Source of the DNA: Icerya purchasi
Lineage: Eukaryota > Arthropoda > Insecta > Hemiptera > Monophlebidae
Direction of reading: 5' to 3'
DNA length: 64,000 nt
NCBI GenBank assembly: GCA_039619475.1
Contig: CM077116.1
Coordinates: forward strand, 274,908,758 to 274,972,757
The notes below the pieces were generated by a model that saw only the letters and a program-made list of their open reading frames with translations, did no database searches and was not told the DNA's origin. This document shows, piece after piece, positions 1 through 11,830 of the stretch. Each line of letters opens with the position of its first letter. Positions within the stretch are counted from its first letter, which is position 1. Position numbers and translations under genes: made by a program.

Positions 1-2585
1 AAAAGAGCGAGGGTCTCACAGTGGTAATAATAGGTTCGGAAATACTTTAGTGGGGGAGTGCCTAACAAGGCACACAAACTTACAGACGGGGAAGTTCTAT
101 GTGCGCCAAGTATCGTACGGAGTGCCGTGTGGTGTATTGAATCAAGGGATTTAAGTAAAGAGGGACTGGCTGACGCATACGCCTGGGACCCGTAGTTTAT
201 TCTGGAAATGACTAAGGATTTGTATATAGAGAGGAGAGTTTTCGGAGGTACATTATACTTTGTGTTTGATACATATTTAAGAATAGATAGGAATTTATGA
301 CATTTAACTTTAAGATTGGATATGTGGGATCGCCAAGTTAGCTTTTGATCGAACAGTAGTCCAAGGAAAGTAGCAGTAGGGTGGAAATGAAGTGAGTAAT
401 TTTCTAGATTGAGGCGAATGCTGGAAGAGTTTTGACGTCCCTTATAGAAATCAACACAGATAGACTTAGATGGAGAAAACACAAGACCATTATTGTTACA
501 CCAGGATTGTAGTTTTGAAATAGTTTTTTGTAGGATTTTTTGAGCATTTGCTGGAAAACTGGAAGAGAGCCAGGCGTTTACAGGCGGAGCAATACAATCA
601 TTTATATCATTGATATAAAAAATAAACAAGGTTGCACTAAGGGCAGATCCTTGTGGTAAGCCATTCTCGGTTTGAATGGTGCTCGATGTTGACGAACCAA
701 TCTTAACATGGAACGTTCTGTTTGTTACAAAATTATTCAGATACTTGGCCATGTTTCCACTTATACCAGCTGTTGTCAGCTTGGATAAGAGGCCGTATCG
801 CCATACTCTGTCGAACGCCTTTTCTATATCGAAAAAGGCGGAGTATACATGTTGGCGTCTGTGAAATGCTGTTAATATTTGCCTTTGTAGGCTCAGCAGA
901 TGATTAACTGTAGTACGCTTCTTACGCCCTCCGGCTTGTGACGAGGATAGGAGATTATTCTGTTCAAGGAAGAAAAGGAGACGCCGATTAACCATTTTTT
1001 CCAGCGTTTTTGCGAGGACACTTATGAGGGATATAGGCCTGTAGTTTTGTGGAAAAAGAGGATCTTTATTTTGCTTCAGAATAGGAATAACAACTGCTAA
1101 TTTCCATGGCTCAGGGATCGATCCGGAGAACCATATTTGGTTATAGATATGTAAGAGGAAATTTTTCGCTGACGGAGGTAAGTGTTTTAACATATAAGGA
1201 TGGATGGAATCGGGCCCAGGCGCGCTGTTTGCAGTATGATACTGGAGTTGATAGTTCAGTTCAGAAATGGTGAAATGGCAATTATAGGAAAGTGAGGAGT
1301 CAGAGATGATAGTTATTGGTTGTTGTTCCATGGAATATTTCTTTAAAGAGAAGGCAGACGAATATGACGATGAGGATGACTCCATTGCAAAATGATTCGC
1401 AAAAACATTGGCGACTTTCAACGGATCGGATAACATGGAACCATTCTGATTTATCGAAAAGGAAGGGGTCGCACGATTAATACCGTTCAGTGCCTTAATT
1501 TTGTGCCAAATATTGTGACTAGAAGCATTTATGGAGATTGAATGCATAAATTGCTGCCAAGATTCCTGTTTTTTGCGCCTAATGAGGCTCCTCACAACTG
1601 CACGGCGTTTTTTAAATTCGATCAAATCAGGATATAAGCCTGTTGATTTAAACTTCCTAAGGGCATGTTTACGTTGGCGTATGGCTGTTCCTATTTCGGG
1701 GCACCACCATGGGACCCGTCGGGATCTGTTTGTTGGGACAGACCTAGGAATGGATGCTAGAGCAGCATTCGTAATAGCGTCGATAAAGGAGTTGATGTTC
1801 TCTGATGAAGATTCAGATGGCTCGCTGGGAACGTTTACTTTAACTGAAAACATATCCCAATCCGCCTTGTGGAATAGAAATTGAGGCTTAGTTGGGGGGG
1901 TTTGGGTTGGGAGAGCTTTGGACGGGCAAATGAGTATAGGAAAATGGTCGCTAGAGCATAAGTCCTGTAGCACAAAAGTGCTCAGGTGAGGGAAGATGGA
2001 AGTGGAAACAAGTTGTAGGTCGATTGTTGAGAATATATTATGGGACAGATTGAAATGGGTGTAACCTGGGGAGGGAAGCAGTATCAGATCGTTATCTAGG
2101 ACCAGTTTATTGATGACAGAGCCATGTCTATTTTCCAGTGTTGCTCCCCACAAAGGTGAGTGGGCATTAAAATCACCGAGTAATATTAGTGGCGGGCTGA
2201 CCTGTGATAGTACTGACTGAAACATATCTGCAGTGATTATATAATTCGGAGGCACATAGTAGTTACATAGAGTTATCGGGGTGGCAGATATCTGAGGAAG
2301 ATGGACGACCACTGCAATCATTTGTAAGGGGGTACTAAAATTCAACTGTGTTGCTGGGACAGAGGAGTGGACCATAATGGTAACCCCTCCATTTGCTCTA
2401 AACCCTTGATCATTGCTGAAAGTGAAAAGGGAGTAGTTTTGTAGGGCTGGGTTGTCTGTGGGCTTCAAATGAGTTTCCTGTAGACATACCACAGCAGGGG
2501 AGTGATTTGAAATAAGTAGCTTTAATTCAGCAAGTTGAAGGTAGAATCCTCAACAGTTTCACTGCAGGATAATGTTATGAACCAT
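1..2585 (-). pseudogene. ORF2 endonuclease-reverse transcriptase of LINE A (damaged)
   Basis: ORF2 polyprotein: an APE-type endonuclease nicks the target and the RT copies the element RNA there. Reading leftward from an ATG at 2585 one sees endonuclease blocks QETH (about 2480), GDFNAHSPLWG (about 2180-2150) and SDHFPI (about 1952-1935). RT blocks follow: NSAPGPDSIH (about 1230), NYRPISL (about 1040), FFDIEKAFDRVW (about 835-800) and GLPQGSALS (about 662-636). The frame stays open from 2549 to the window edge. Two TGA stops sit at 2561-2559 and 2552-2550, nine bases apart, where sister LINEs read LQWNC. The catalytic FIDD stretch present in the two sister copies is absent near 570, removed in frame. 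It therefore cannot encode active RT. Confidence 0.85.
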
Positions 2586-2610
2586 GACCACTATTAGCTT
2601 TCAAATATGT

Positions 2611-3315
2611 TTAGTCTGCTGTTTGATCTGAATCCGACTGTCTAGCAAGTTTGTTGATTAGCTTAGTGAAACGTGTCTTCATTGATCGGTTTTGAAGCAA
2701 GGAGTAATTATCTGAGAGCATGTGAATAAATCCATCTATGTCTTCAGTGAAGTTGGCTACTATACTCGCCGGGTTGTGTTGTCCTTGAATCGTTTCCATT
2801 AAGGCTACGAAGTCATTGAAAGACAATGGATAGTCTTTATTGTTGATGTTGCTTTCTGCGGGCTTTAGGAGTTCAACAGTAGGCAATTTTTGTTTTTTCA
2901 ATTTTGATGGTGGAGGTTTGAAGTCTACGTTTGCTCCATTGTCTCTGGTTTCTATCGCATTTGGATGCTCTCTGTTTTCTGGTTCGTTTGTCTGCATTTG
3001 TAGAGGGAAAAGAATAGCTCTTGTGCTATTTGTAAAGTCGGGCTCCGTAATCTTCTGAGAAGCATCAGGGGTTTGTGGGTGGGGTCGCTTAGTTGCTGCT
3101 GGGGTTTCCTCGGTGCTGACTGTTGTATTATTTTCAAAGATAGAGGCTTGAGTGTTTTCCTCAACGATGGCGGTTATGTTTTGCGGGGCTGGAGCGGCTT
3201 TAGTGTCTGTAGTGGGGGGAACACTATCTTCTACAGATGGGGCAATGGACGGCATATTCTGTATACCCGTTTGGATAAATATTCTGTGTTCACGTTCATT
3301 ATGAACTATTATAGA
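2611..3315 (-). pseudogene. ORF1 C-terminal part of LINE A
   Basis: An open frame of about 235 codons that ends 25 bases before the ORF2 ATG, the usual place for LINE ORF1. It is Pro/Thr/Glu/Asn-rich, with a basic stretch (KLKKQK) and no zinc knuckle in what remains, so this is probably the tail behind the nucleic-acid-binding part. The frame continues to 3426, but the residues upstream of about 3315 are antisense to the neighbouring plus-strand RT. The true ORF1 5' end is therefore lost and the apparent start is chimeric. Function (RNA binding, particle assembly) is inferred from position only. Confidence 0.6.
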
Positions 3316-4805
3316 CGCAATTAACGTGCTGAAAAATGGAAAGTGTCCAGGGCCTGACGGTATCCCTGCCGAAGCCATAAAACTAATAGGTATAATGCGC
3401 CCCCATATCCTGCTGAATATGTTCAATAAATGCCTAACTGAAGGATACTTCCCAAAACAATGGAAACGGCAAAATCTTGTACTTATCAGTAAGGGGAAAG
3501 GCGATCGAGAGTCGCCATCCTCTTACAGAGCCCGATGCATGCTGGACACTGCTGGGAAACTGCTTGAACGCCTTCTTAAACCGATACTTGAATCCGCGGT
3601 CAACAACGCGGAGAGCCTCTATCCCCAAGGCAATATGACTTTCGGAAAGGTAGGTCTACGATAGACGCTGTACACGAAGTCACAAACAAGGCTATACTCA
3701 CTCAGCAAGGCCCTCACCGCCCGCGGCCCGTTGTACTATTAGTGACATTAGACAATCGAAATGCTTTCAATAGCGTCAACTGGCAGGAGATACTTTCTGC
3801 TTACGAACAGAAATTTAAAACTCCTGGCTACCTTATGCGCATGCTTTGAAGCTACCTCAAAGAATGTGTGCTAATATATCAGACGCAATCAGGCTTGAGA
3901 TACAAAAGCGTAACTGCCGGCGCCGCGCAAGACTCGATCTTAGGACCAGACCTTTGGAATGCAAGCTATGATGAAATACTTCGCCTGGAGCTTCCAGACG
4001 ACTCATATCTAATAGGCTACGCAGACGATATAGCAGCAGTTATCACGTCCAGGGATACCATTGCAGCTCAGCAGAAACTAACGCGAGTGATGCTGAAAAC
4101 GCCCGGAATGGCTGGAAAACCACGGACTCAGTCTAGTGGTCGAAAAAACGGAGCTCCTCCTAATTACAAGCAAGCGCACACAAATCGGTATCGATTTCAA
4201 CATCGGGCAAACGACAGTCAAGACAAAGAGAGTGGTCAAGTGTACCTGGGAATACATGTCGACCCACAGCTCTCTTATAAAGTACAAATTCAACACGCAG
4301 CAGACAAGGCTAGCAAACAAGTAGCAATGCTGAGTCGATTAATGGCAAATGTAGACGGCCCAACTTCCAGCAAGCGACGACTGATGATGACAGCATGCAC
4401 TTCGGCACTCTTATACAGTTCTGAAATGTGGGCCGACTCCCTAAGTGTGCAACAAAAAAGGAAACCTCTTGCAGTAATGCAGAGGACCGCGGCAATCCGT
4501 GTAGCTTCGGCTTACCGAACAGTGTCCGAAGCGGCCGTGTTGGTAGTCAGTGGCACACCACCAATCGATCTACTGGCCAAGGAAAGGAAACGTATGTGGG
4601 AGGCCAAAAAATCAGATCAACTTGACATCAATCGCTTTGCAGCGATTCGTCAGCTAACCATCTACAGCTGGCAACAACGACGGAATGAAGAAGCCGTTGG
4701 CAGATGTACTAAGCAGCTGATCCCAAATATAAAAGTGTGGATAAATAGGAAGCTGGGTGAGGTTAACTTCTACCTTACCCAGTTTCTCACAGGGCATGGC
4801 TACTT
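3316..4805 (+). pseudogene. R1-like LINE reverse transcriptase, truncated and frameshifted
   Basis: RT domain of a non-LTR element. The order is KCPGPDGIPAEAIK (about 3340-3380), PSSYRARCM in place of the usual SYRPI block (about 3515), a motif A relic LVTLDNRNAF (about 3740-3770), GYADDIAAVI (4015-4044), a thumb region with YLGIHVDPQLSY, and the R1-type tail TQFLTGHGYFS ending near 4805. Frames change near 3658, 3845 and 4135. The segment carrying VEKTELLLIT is read in a different frame from its flanks. Both ends are cut: it begins directly against LINE A and ends directly against the ATPase relic. The R1 clade is suggested by the C-terminal TQFLTGH block, not proven. Confidence 0.8.
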
Positions 4806-5500
4806 CAGTATCATATGTTTAGGAATCCATTACATACGTTTGACACAAGTAGAAACAATCTACGTTTTTATGTCGACCCATTGAAAAATATTGTTGCAAA
4901 CAAGTTGAACTCTGCACGTCGGTATATCATCAAATATAAATATCGAATTTGCATTAATCGTGTCAGGTGTTATTAAATTTAGATCATCGGCAAATGTTTG
5001 ATAACCAATCTTAGGCGTAGACTTTAACTAACAATTTATATTTCGGTTGATATAAAGAAGTACTGTATACGTAGACATTTTCATAACGCAATCCATTCGA
5101 ATGTGTTAATAATGTAAATAACGAATTTGTTTTTCCACATCCGCTCGGACCGATAATTAAACATCTTATGTTATTCGGAAACAATGAACCGTGTTTATTA
5201 TGCACTGATGTGTCACTAGGTTCTACCAATGACAATGCATTAGGTTTTGTTTTAAGTGTGTTTCTTGAATGTACGGAATAAGCGGGCTATAAATCGGTGT
5301 TATTTTTCTTTTGACTTTATCGGAATACGAGAGACTGCAGCGGTTTTTAGAATTTGGTTCGGATTGTTATAATTTGCGTTAGTAGTGTCAGTACGAGGAC
5401 TAAGAAACGGAGTGGGATTGCAGGTTTCGGTTTGGTTATTTTCATTACGGCTTGTGTTAGTGTTGTTATGAACTGTAATGAAAGGAACGGACTCACCGCA
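4806..5500 (-). pseudogene. A32-like DNA-packaging ATPase fragment (endogenous virus or Polinton-type relic)
   Basis: On the minus strand a P-loop GPSGCGKT is encoded at 5151-5128, followed by a region resembling the N-terminal half of A32/FtsK-type packaging ATPases. A Walker B-like run of hydrophobic residues ending in DD lies at about 4942-4922, and a short SMGRHK motif at about 4890-4866. The parts lie in different frames, with shifts near 5290, 5018 and 4885, so the gene is dead. An Asn/Thr/Pro-rich leader reads upstream to about 5500. Such ATPases pump DNA into capsids in large DNA viruses, adintoviruses and Polintons. Which of these donated the fragment cannot be told here. The relic ends at the junction with the R1-like RT. 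Confidence 0.6.
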
Positions 5501-5503
5501 TCA

Positions 5504-6646
5504 TTGTTTAGGTGAAAAACAGATTTGAATAGTATTTCGATTTGTTAAACAATTTAACGCACTATGCTAGTAAATGATTACAAAAAAATGTTTAATAATG
5601 GTTTAACGTATTGAGAGAGTCGAAAGAAAAAACCGAATTGTTAAAAAATCATCTCAGCACTCTTTATCACATCGCGAAATTATATCGACCTTTTTTAGTA
5701 AAGTAACCAGTTCGTCTTGCAACCGAAAGAAGTTTGATAACAAAGTAACCAAATCGTCTCGAAATTCGGTTTTCAAATTAGTAACATTTACAGAATTCGT
5801 AAACTATAATTTCGATTACCGTGTCTCCCCCTCCCATTCACCGAGAATCCAGGACGTAATCACCAACGTACACCAACCTGCTAGCAGAGAATACCAACAT
5901 TCTAGCAGCCGCAGTAGAATAATACGTAGCATTAATATTATTTCTAATTAATCTTTTTTGCGTCTTTTCGGTTATATATTTATTAAGTATCTTTAACACG
6001 ATCAATATAGCTGTAGGGAATAATGAAATTATACATTTAAAAAAAATCATAAAATCTTAATATTAGTATTATTGTATCTAAACCAATAATTTAAAAAAAT
6101 AAATAAAAATTAAATAAATAAGAAAAGGATTTAATTAATTTTTCTTCGTAACCATTACATTGCACTTCAAATTAATAAGCCTTCGATTCAAATTAGTATT
6201 TTACTTTACTGTTTTAAATTATTATTAGAAAATATCTCTGAAATTTATTAAGATATTAAATTAAAATAATAAAATAAAAATGAAAGTTTATTCAAACAAA
6301 TTTTCTTACATACTAAATAATTATAGTCATCGTTAACGTACATGCGGAATCCTCAGCGCATGAAATGCTTGACTGAACTTGTTATTATTACGTTATTTGC
6401 CTTCGCGTGCAGCATAGCTTAATTGCTCGGAAATTTCGGTGCTTTTAACGATTTTTAGCACGGAACTACATTTCTCCGATTACAGTGTTCTTTTCTGATA
6501 TACTTTTTTCCCTTCACGTAGAAAATTAAGGCAATCGCTGTATTTTTTTTTTTTCATTTTTAAGTAAAAATAATGTGTTTTTTTTTTTTTAAAGCAGTAA
6601 GTAACTTTCTGAAAGCGAAAGATTATTTTATATTTAATTTTTACAG
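5504..6646. other. Non-coding, AT-rich; no gene seen
   Basis: No open frame with family resemblance on either strand. The right end is the intron side of the first recognisable neprilysin exon, with a pyrimidine-rich tract and a TTTTTACAG acceptor at 6638-6646. Earlier neprilysin exons were looked for and not found here. Confidence 0.5.
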
Positions 6647-6765
6647 AAATTTTATATAGAAATTTGTACGGAAAATTTTTCTCCGTTGATCAACCCATGT
6701 ATTTGAATTATGGGGCAATTGGGTTTGTAATTGCACATGAAATGACACACGGATTCGACGATCAG
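6647..6765 (+). pseudogene. Neprilysin-type (M13) peptidase exon with HExxH zinc site
   Basis: Internal exon of an M13 zinc metallopeptidase. Bounded by an AG acceptor at 6645-6646 and a CAG|GTAAAT donor at 6765/6766, it reads through [23 protein letters not shown] without interruption. HEMTH supplies two zinc-binding histidines and the catalytic glutamate. GFDDQ is the conserved follow-on in the family. The usual Gly before HE is Ala here. M13 enzymes are type II membrane or secreted proteins that cut small peptides outside the cell. The exon itself is intact, but the next exon in the gene is broken, so it is listed as part of a probable pseudogene. Upstream exons are not in the window. Confidence 0.85.
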
Positions 6766-9700
6766 GTAAATATTACAATTGAAATTCAAAATAATTAACT
6801 TTGTTCTGTAACGAATCAAAGAGCTAATTTCTTAATTTAGATATTATTTGTATAAAAGTAGAAATAATAAAGAATTGTGAATAGTTTGCGTGTGCGATGT
6901 ATGTATGATGAATCCGGAAATGTGGAATTTTGGTTGCGACGTAATCGGTTTTGCGTTAGAAAAAAATTCCGAATAGTCTAGTCTAGCGATCTCGCTAATA
7001 CGTAAGATGGTGTGTGTGTGTGTGTGTGTGTCTGCGTTAGTAATAGAAGCGAGTGTGAATGACGTCGCGGTATTTGTCGAGGCTTGCGATCAAGTGTTAA
7101 AAATGGGAAATTTCGCATTAGAAGCGATGTCTAGGCAATTGCTCGGCTACGCAAATTATTAATATAAATACACACGTTTTTCGAACCGAGGGGCTTCTTC
7201 TGTTTTCTCGCCGGTCCGATCAAACGTGGTGATCGATCGGTGATCGTTTTGTGGCTAGTCAGACGAATAGCTAGTCGAGTGTAGTGCAATCGCAATAGAG
7301 TAATATATGTATGTTTTTTTCGTTTTATTTTAAATCTGTATTTTTTGTTCTGATTTTATTTCTTGTAGTCCGATCCTCGTGATTGGCGCTCGGGTAGTAG
7401 AGGATTGAGCAAAGGACACTGTAGACTGCTCTGCGGTGAGTAGGAAGGGTTCTCCTCTCCCATTTTTTGTTTCCGTGTTTTGTTTTTTTTTTTATACATA
7501 TTTTTTTTTTTTTTGAAGAAGTTTTCTTCAATGGCGCGCGAACTCAATTGAATTATTAAAAAAGACTGAGGAAACCATAACCGTTCATAATTGTTTTTCA
7601 GTTTATCTTTTGCTTTTAAATAATTTTAGTTTCTTTATTACACGAACGGGTTCGTAAAGGAGAAACAAAAATTGCCCTAAAATATTTTAGCAATTTTTCA
7701 TTTTTTTTTTCTCAGAAGAAGGATCGATGATTCTATTCGAAAAATATTATATTATTAAACTAAATGTATCAGATCAATCCTTGTTAGATTTCTGGCTACG
7801 CTGCAAGATAGTAAAGAAATAAAGTGAAATATTAAATTTAAATTCTTAAAACATTAATTTATCCGAAGTCGTTATGATTGGTAAAATTTAATTTTTGAGT
7901 AGTATAATTAATTTTAGAGATTTATTACAATACTAATCTCAGAACGTTTTAAATTTGAGTCAATGCCCTCTCGGTATTTTAAATCCAATGCGGACTTTTC
8001 TCAATCAATAGTAAATACATAATATTTCTTTTGCGCATACGAAAAAAAAAAAAAATTGAATCAGTTTTAATTTGCCGAATTGTTTCCAACTTTTTTTTTA
8101 CATGCTATCATCAGCATTACTGATTGCAGAATTTTTGTCTTGTATTAATAGAAACGTTAATGGGTAATATTATCTTCGTTTTTATGGGGGAGAAAAGTCA
8201 ATTAGATATAAACTCGGTCAGACATTGATAAAAAAAGAAATAATGATCGGAACAATGAAGATCGACGGGAATAATAAAGAATCACAGTAAGGATTGAGAA
8301 GCTTTAAATAATAACAGATCAGAATACAGAGCGGGGCACATTCATTCAAGGAAGATATGGTGAGAATCTCAGACAGCTCTGTCGTTAGGATAAAGAGGCT
8401 AATTAGAGGAAAGTGCGAACAGAAAACAAAAACGTGAGGAAGGAAGAAGAGCCATTATTAAGACGTAAACGAATAATAAAGACGATAGCGGAACGGCGAA
8501 ATGAAAGAAAATCGGAAAGCATATTCAACTAACGATGCATTGAGTATCTTCTCCGGAATAAACGATTTCTACACTTCTGATTTTAATTCAGACTTATCGA
8601 ACTTTCAGATAAAATTGAGCTAGTGATTTAAACATTGACTTAGGGAAACGGTTCCTATAAATAGCAAAATTTTTAACGTACACCAAATTAGCCGCCTGTA
8701 ATTACCTCATGAAAGTCTTTTATTTGAAAAATTATCGTGTCGCATACTTCTTTAACAACAACAGAACTTTTACATTCTGCGATTCGCTTTCTTCGTTAAC
8801 TGTAATTTAGACAACTTCGTCCGGCTTCGAAAATTTCAGATTTCGGATACGGGTTTTTGTCGAAATATTCTACGTTTTTCAGAAGAGCTATGTTTCTTTT
8901 TTTCTTTGTTGTATTGAAATTGATTGAACAGTCTATATCCGCCTGTGGAAAAATTTTATGAAATCGATTAAGTCGAAATAAAAAATCGATATTTTGAAAT
9001 AATTTCTGTTATACAATTTCTTCTGGTGTACACGAATGCGACTTTAGAAAAAATTAGGCGTTGCAGATAAGTTCGAAAGAAAGTGTGTTCATTCGCAGCT
9101 TGATGTAATATCAACATTAACTGGTACACTAAACAGTGGACGAAGGGAGCATATTAGTATTTTAGTTTCGAGGTTTACTCGTATACCACTCATTCCGACG
9201 GACGTTACATTAGCCATTGTGAAATAAGCTTAATACGTGCTGAAATTAAGCATTTCAAATCATTCTTAATCGGCTTTGTTTAATCATTGGCTAAATGATC
9301 AGTACCTTCAAAAAATTCCAAAATCTATCATATACTCAACCGTTGCTCAAGTATGAGAATCATTTGATAATAGTTTCGTCACAATGAATTGCCAACAATT
9401 GATTTGCGTTAATTTATTAATTTCTTCTCGGCGTACAGAAAATAATATACTTTGTAAAATCACATTTTGAATAACGCGGTAGTTTTAAAATTACATCCGA
9501 TACGGACGTCAAAGTAATTCACGAAAAAAACCGCGACTTTCGTTTTTTTTTGTTATGTTTCCATAATGCAAATTATATTTTTCCACAAAATTCTGCGCAG
9601 TTAATAACTATTTTTAGATATATCTGTTGCTTTTTTTTTTTTTGTTTTTTTTTTGGTGACTGTTCATAGTGTCTTACCATCATTTCTCATCATCTTAATA

Positions 9701-9919
9701 TGCTACAAGGTTAGTAATAGCCTTGTCGAATACTTCGCATATAAATTTTCGAGAGGCCATTTTTTTTTTTTTTTTTTTTTTTTGGCTCTCTCGGGTAAAT
9801 ATTTCAAATGCAGGACCACTAGAAAAATATGTAAATACCCGAATTAAAATATCGATTACATTCACCGCTAAGCATTCTACTAAATCTATATACGTAATTT
9901 AATTTTGGTGTCGGTCTAA
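6766..9919. other. Neprilysin intron, no gene seen
   Basis: AT-rich intron sequence with long A and T runs and no supported open frame. A stretch at about 7384-7394 (TGGCGCTCGGG) resembles an LTR-element primer binding site, but no LTR pair or gag/pol was found beside it. Confidence 0.5.
7010..7030. repeat. (GT)n microsatellite
   Basis: Ten GT units in a row inside the neprilysin intron. Confidence 0.95.
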
Positions 9920-10534
9920 CAAGCCCGGATCAAGTGTATAATAGATCCGGGGCTGCGGAAATATTAGGGGCCTCTTTCAGAAGTGACGAAATTATTATCA
10001 GTTTTATATAATAACTAAATTTTCTTTAATTTAATTTGATTATATTATTTCGAATTCACAAATTAACATATAATTATTAATGTAAACAAAACTAAATATC
10101 ATATAGACAATAGGTAGAATTTTCGATGCCGAAAAAAAAAAAAAAAAATGTATGTATGTATAATTTTAAACAATGACATTTTTTCTTGTTTTCTTTTTTT
10201 TTCTACGAATTTTTGTATAATATCGTTAAATTCTACAGAACGGAGAAAATCTGTTTCGATCGTTAATCTTGATAATGCCGATAATCTGTCGTCTAGCTTG
10301 GTGTTGATCTTTACATGTTTTTTTCTATTCTTTTTAATATCGGAAAAAAAGATCTTTCCGCCTCACAATTTGTAATCTATATAATTACAAATATTCTATA
10401 ATATGCAATATAAATGTTTTTTGATTATGCACGTTTAACTATCCACGTCGAAAGTGGGAGCCTCTCGTAGACCCCTTTAAAAGGCAGGGCCCGGGGCTGC
10501 AGCCTCCCCTAACCCTCCCCTAAATCCAGGCCTG
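9920..10534. mobile_element. hAT-like non-autonomous DNA element
   Basis: The ends are imperfect inverted repeats: CAAGCCCGGATCAAG at the left, and CAGGCCTGGATTTAG when the right end is read on the minus strand. The flanks show an 8-bp direct repeat, CGGTCTAA (9912-9919) against CGGTCTAG (10535-10542), matching at 7 of 8 bases. Eight-base target duplications and CAGG..GGATT-like ends are typical of the hAT superfamily. No transposase frame remains. The element sits in the neprilysin intron. Confidence 0.65.
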
Positions 10535-11126
10535 CGGTCTAGCTAATATTTTTATTTAAATTATTTCCGATAACGACACCGACGAAAATTTGTAATACTT
10601 CTTATTGAGTTTTCGATAATTTTCCCAATTGAAACGAACGAAAGTGAAAAACAAGCCCAAAAACGGATAATAAGATTAATCGGCAAAATACCCTCGACAA
10701 AATTTTGACAAAAAAACAAAACATGCCCGACGACATACGTACGGAACCGTCTATTTCTATAGATTATATTGCATACAATTTCCAGCGTCTCCATGTCATT
10801 TAGTCCTACTACTTTGAACACAAGAATGTGTATGGTGTGCATCTTCGTTTTCGGTTGAAAATCAGGCATCAGAGGGCACCTTTTTGAGAATTCCAGAGGT
10901 CTAAATTGAGTTAGTCCTAACCGGCTCTAAGTAGCACGTGAAAATACCCACTATACCACCTCGAAGCGGTCGAGAGCAAACCGATGACTTTCAGATGGAC
11001 ACATATCACTGTTCGAATGATTTTTCCTACAATTCCGCAACAATACGTAACGAATTTTCCTGTATTTTTACTGAAATCGAAATTAAAATTTTCAGTAAAA
11101 GCCAAGTGTAGTCACTATTGAACATG

Positions 11127-11162
11127 TTATTTAACGTTTCGAACACGTTTCCCTTCATCAGA
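11127..11162 (-). ncRNA. Hammerhead-like core, Penelope-type (degenerate)
   Basis: The minus strand reads CTGATGA, a short spacer, then GAAACGTT, the conserved core order of hammerhead ribozymes in Penelope-like element termini. Stem II between the two boxes pairs poorly, so catalysis is doubtful. Confidence 0.4.
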
Positions 11163-11795
11163 AATTAGACTAAAACTAACTCGGTTATTTCGGTAGATCC
11201 GGCTTCGTAAATTATATTTCCCCCCCTCCGACACCTCACGCAGATTTTCCCAAACAAATATAATAAACTAACAAATTTCCGTAAGGTTCCGACATCTCTC
11301 TCTTTTGTATAGTATTTCTCTTTTTGTCTTTATTATCAAATATGATGATTATCTTTAATAGACTAGGGCAATAGGTCTTCAAAACGAACTCACTTACAAA
11401 CCCCTTTGCTGGAATTATTACGGATTATAGGATTTCAGTGATTCTCCAACTTGTCCCTTTTCAGATCCATCAATTTTCGCTAAAATTTCCGTTTTGTCAA
11501 ATTGTAATACATGACCAGCAATTCCTTCGTGCTAATGCCGATTTTTCTACACGTTTATTTGTGTCTTTGGTACACGTCTACTAACAACCTTAATAATAAT
11601 AACCCACTTTTTAATATAAAAGTTTAATTTTAGGTTGTTCTATCTTATTTTATAATTTGTATTGAGTATTAGTAATTTCACACTATTGACTTTTATACCT
11701 TCTATGTTTGTTCCTACTACCTATTTACTATATATACACCGGTATTCCTTATATTCTTTCCAGTGTGTTTTGAGTTTTGATTAAGTTAGTTTTAG

Positions 11796-11830
11796 CTGAT
11801 GATGGGTTATACCCGAGAAAACGTTCCTAA
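11796..11830 (+). ncRNA. Hammerhead-like core, Penelope-type
   Basis: CTGATGA (11796-11802), a GGGT/ACCC stem II with a three-base loop, then GAAA (11817-11820) and ACGTTCCT. It closely resembles the motifs inside the inverted ends of the Penelope-like element at 20624-22257, so it is probably the 3' terminus of a related dead copy. Two extra bases precede GAAA. Stem III is not obvious. Confidence 0.5.

Larger units (their letters stand above)
1..3315 (-). mobile_element. Non-LTR retrotransposon A (ORF1 + ORF2), runs off left edge
   Basis: A LINE read on the minus strand: the C-terminal part of ORF1 (3315-2611), a short spacer, then ORF2 from 2585 to beyond the window edge. It belongs with the copies at 29946-32206 (+) and 36509-39275 (-), because the RT blocks, the wording around the catalytic box and the C-terminal phrases match between the three. 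Its 5' part is missing: at about 3315 the sequence changes abruptly into an RT read in the opposite direction. The I/Jockey/R1 group with an RNase H domain is the likely placement, judged from the two sister copies. Confidence 0.85.

Noticed and set aside
3316..3426. Extension of LINE A ORF1 to an apparent start at 3426
   Set aside because: The extra residues are the antisense of a conserved RT block on the + strand, so the frame is chimeric beyond about 3315.
7384..7394. LTR element primer binding site in the neprilysin intron
   Set aside because: Only an eleven-base resemblance. No LTR borders or gag/pol sequence beside it.
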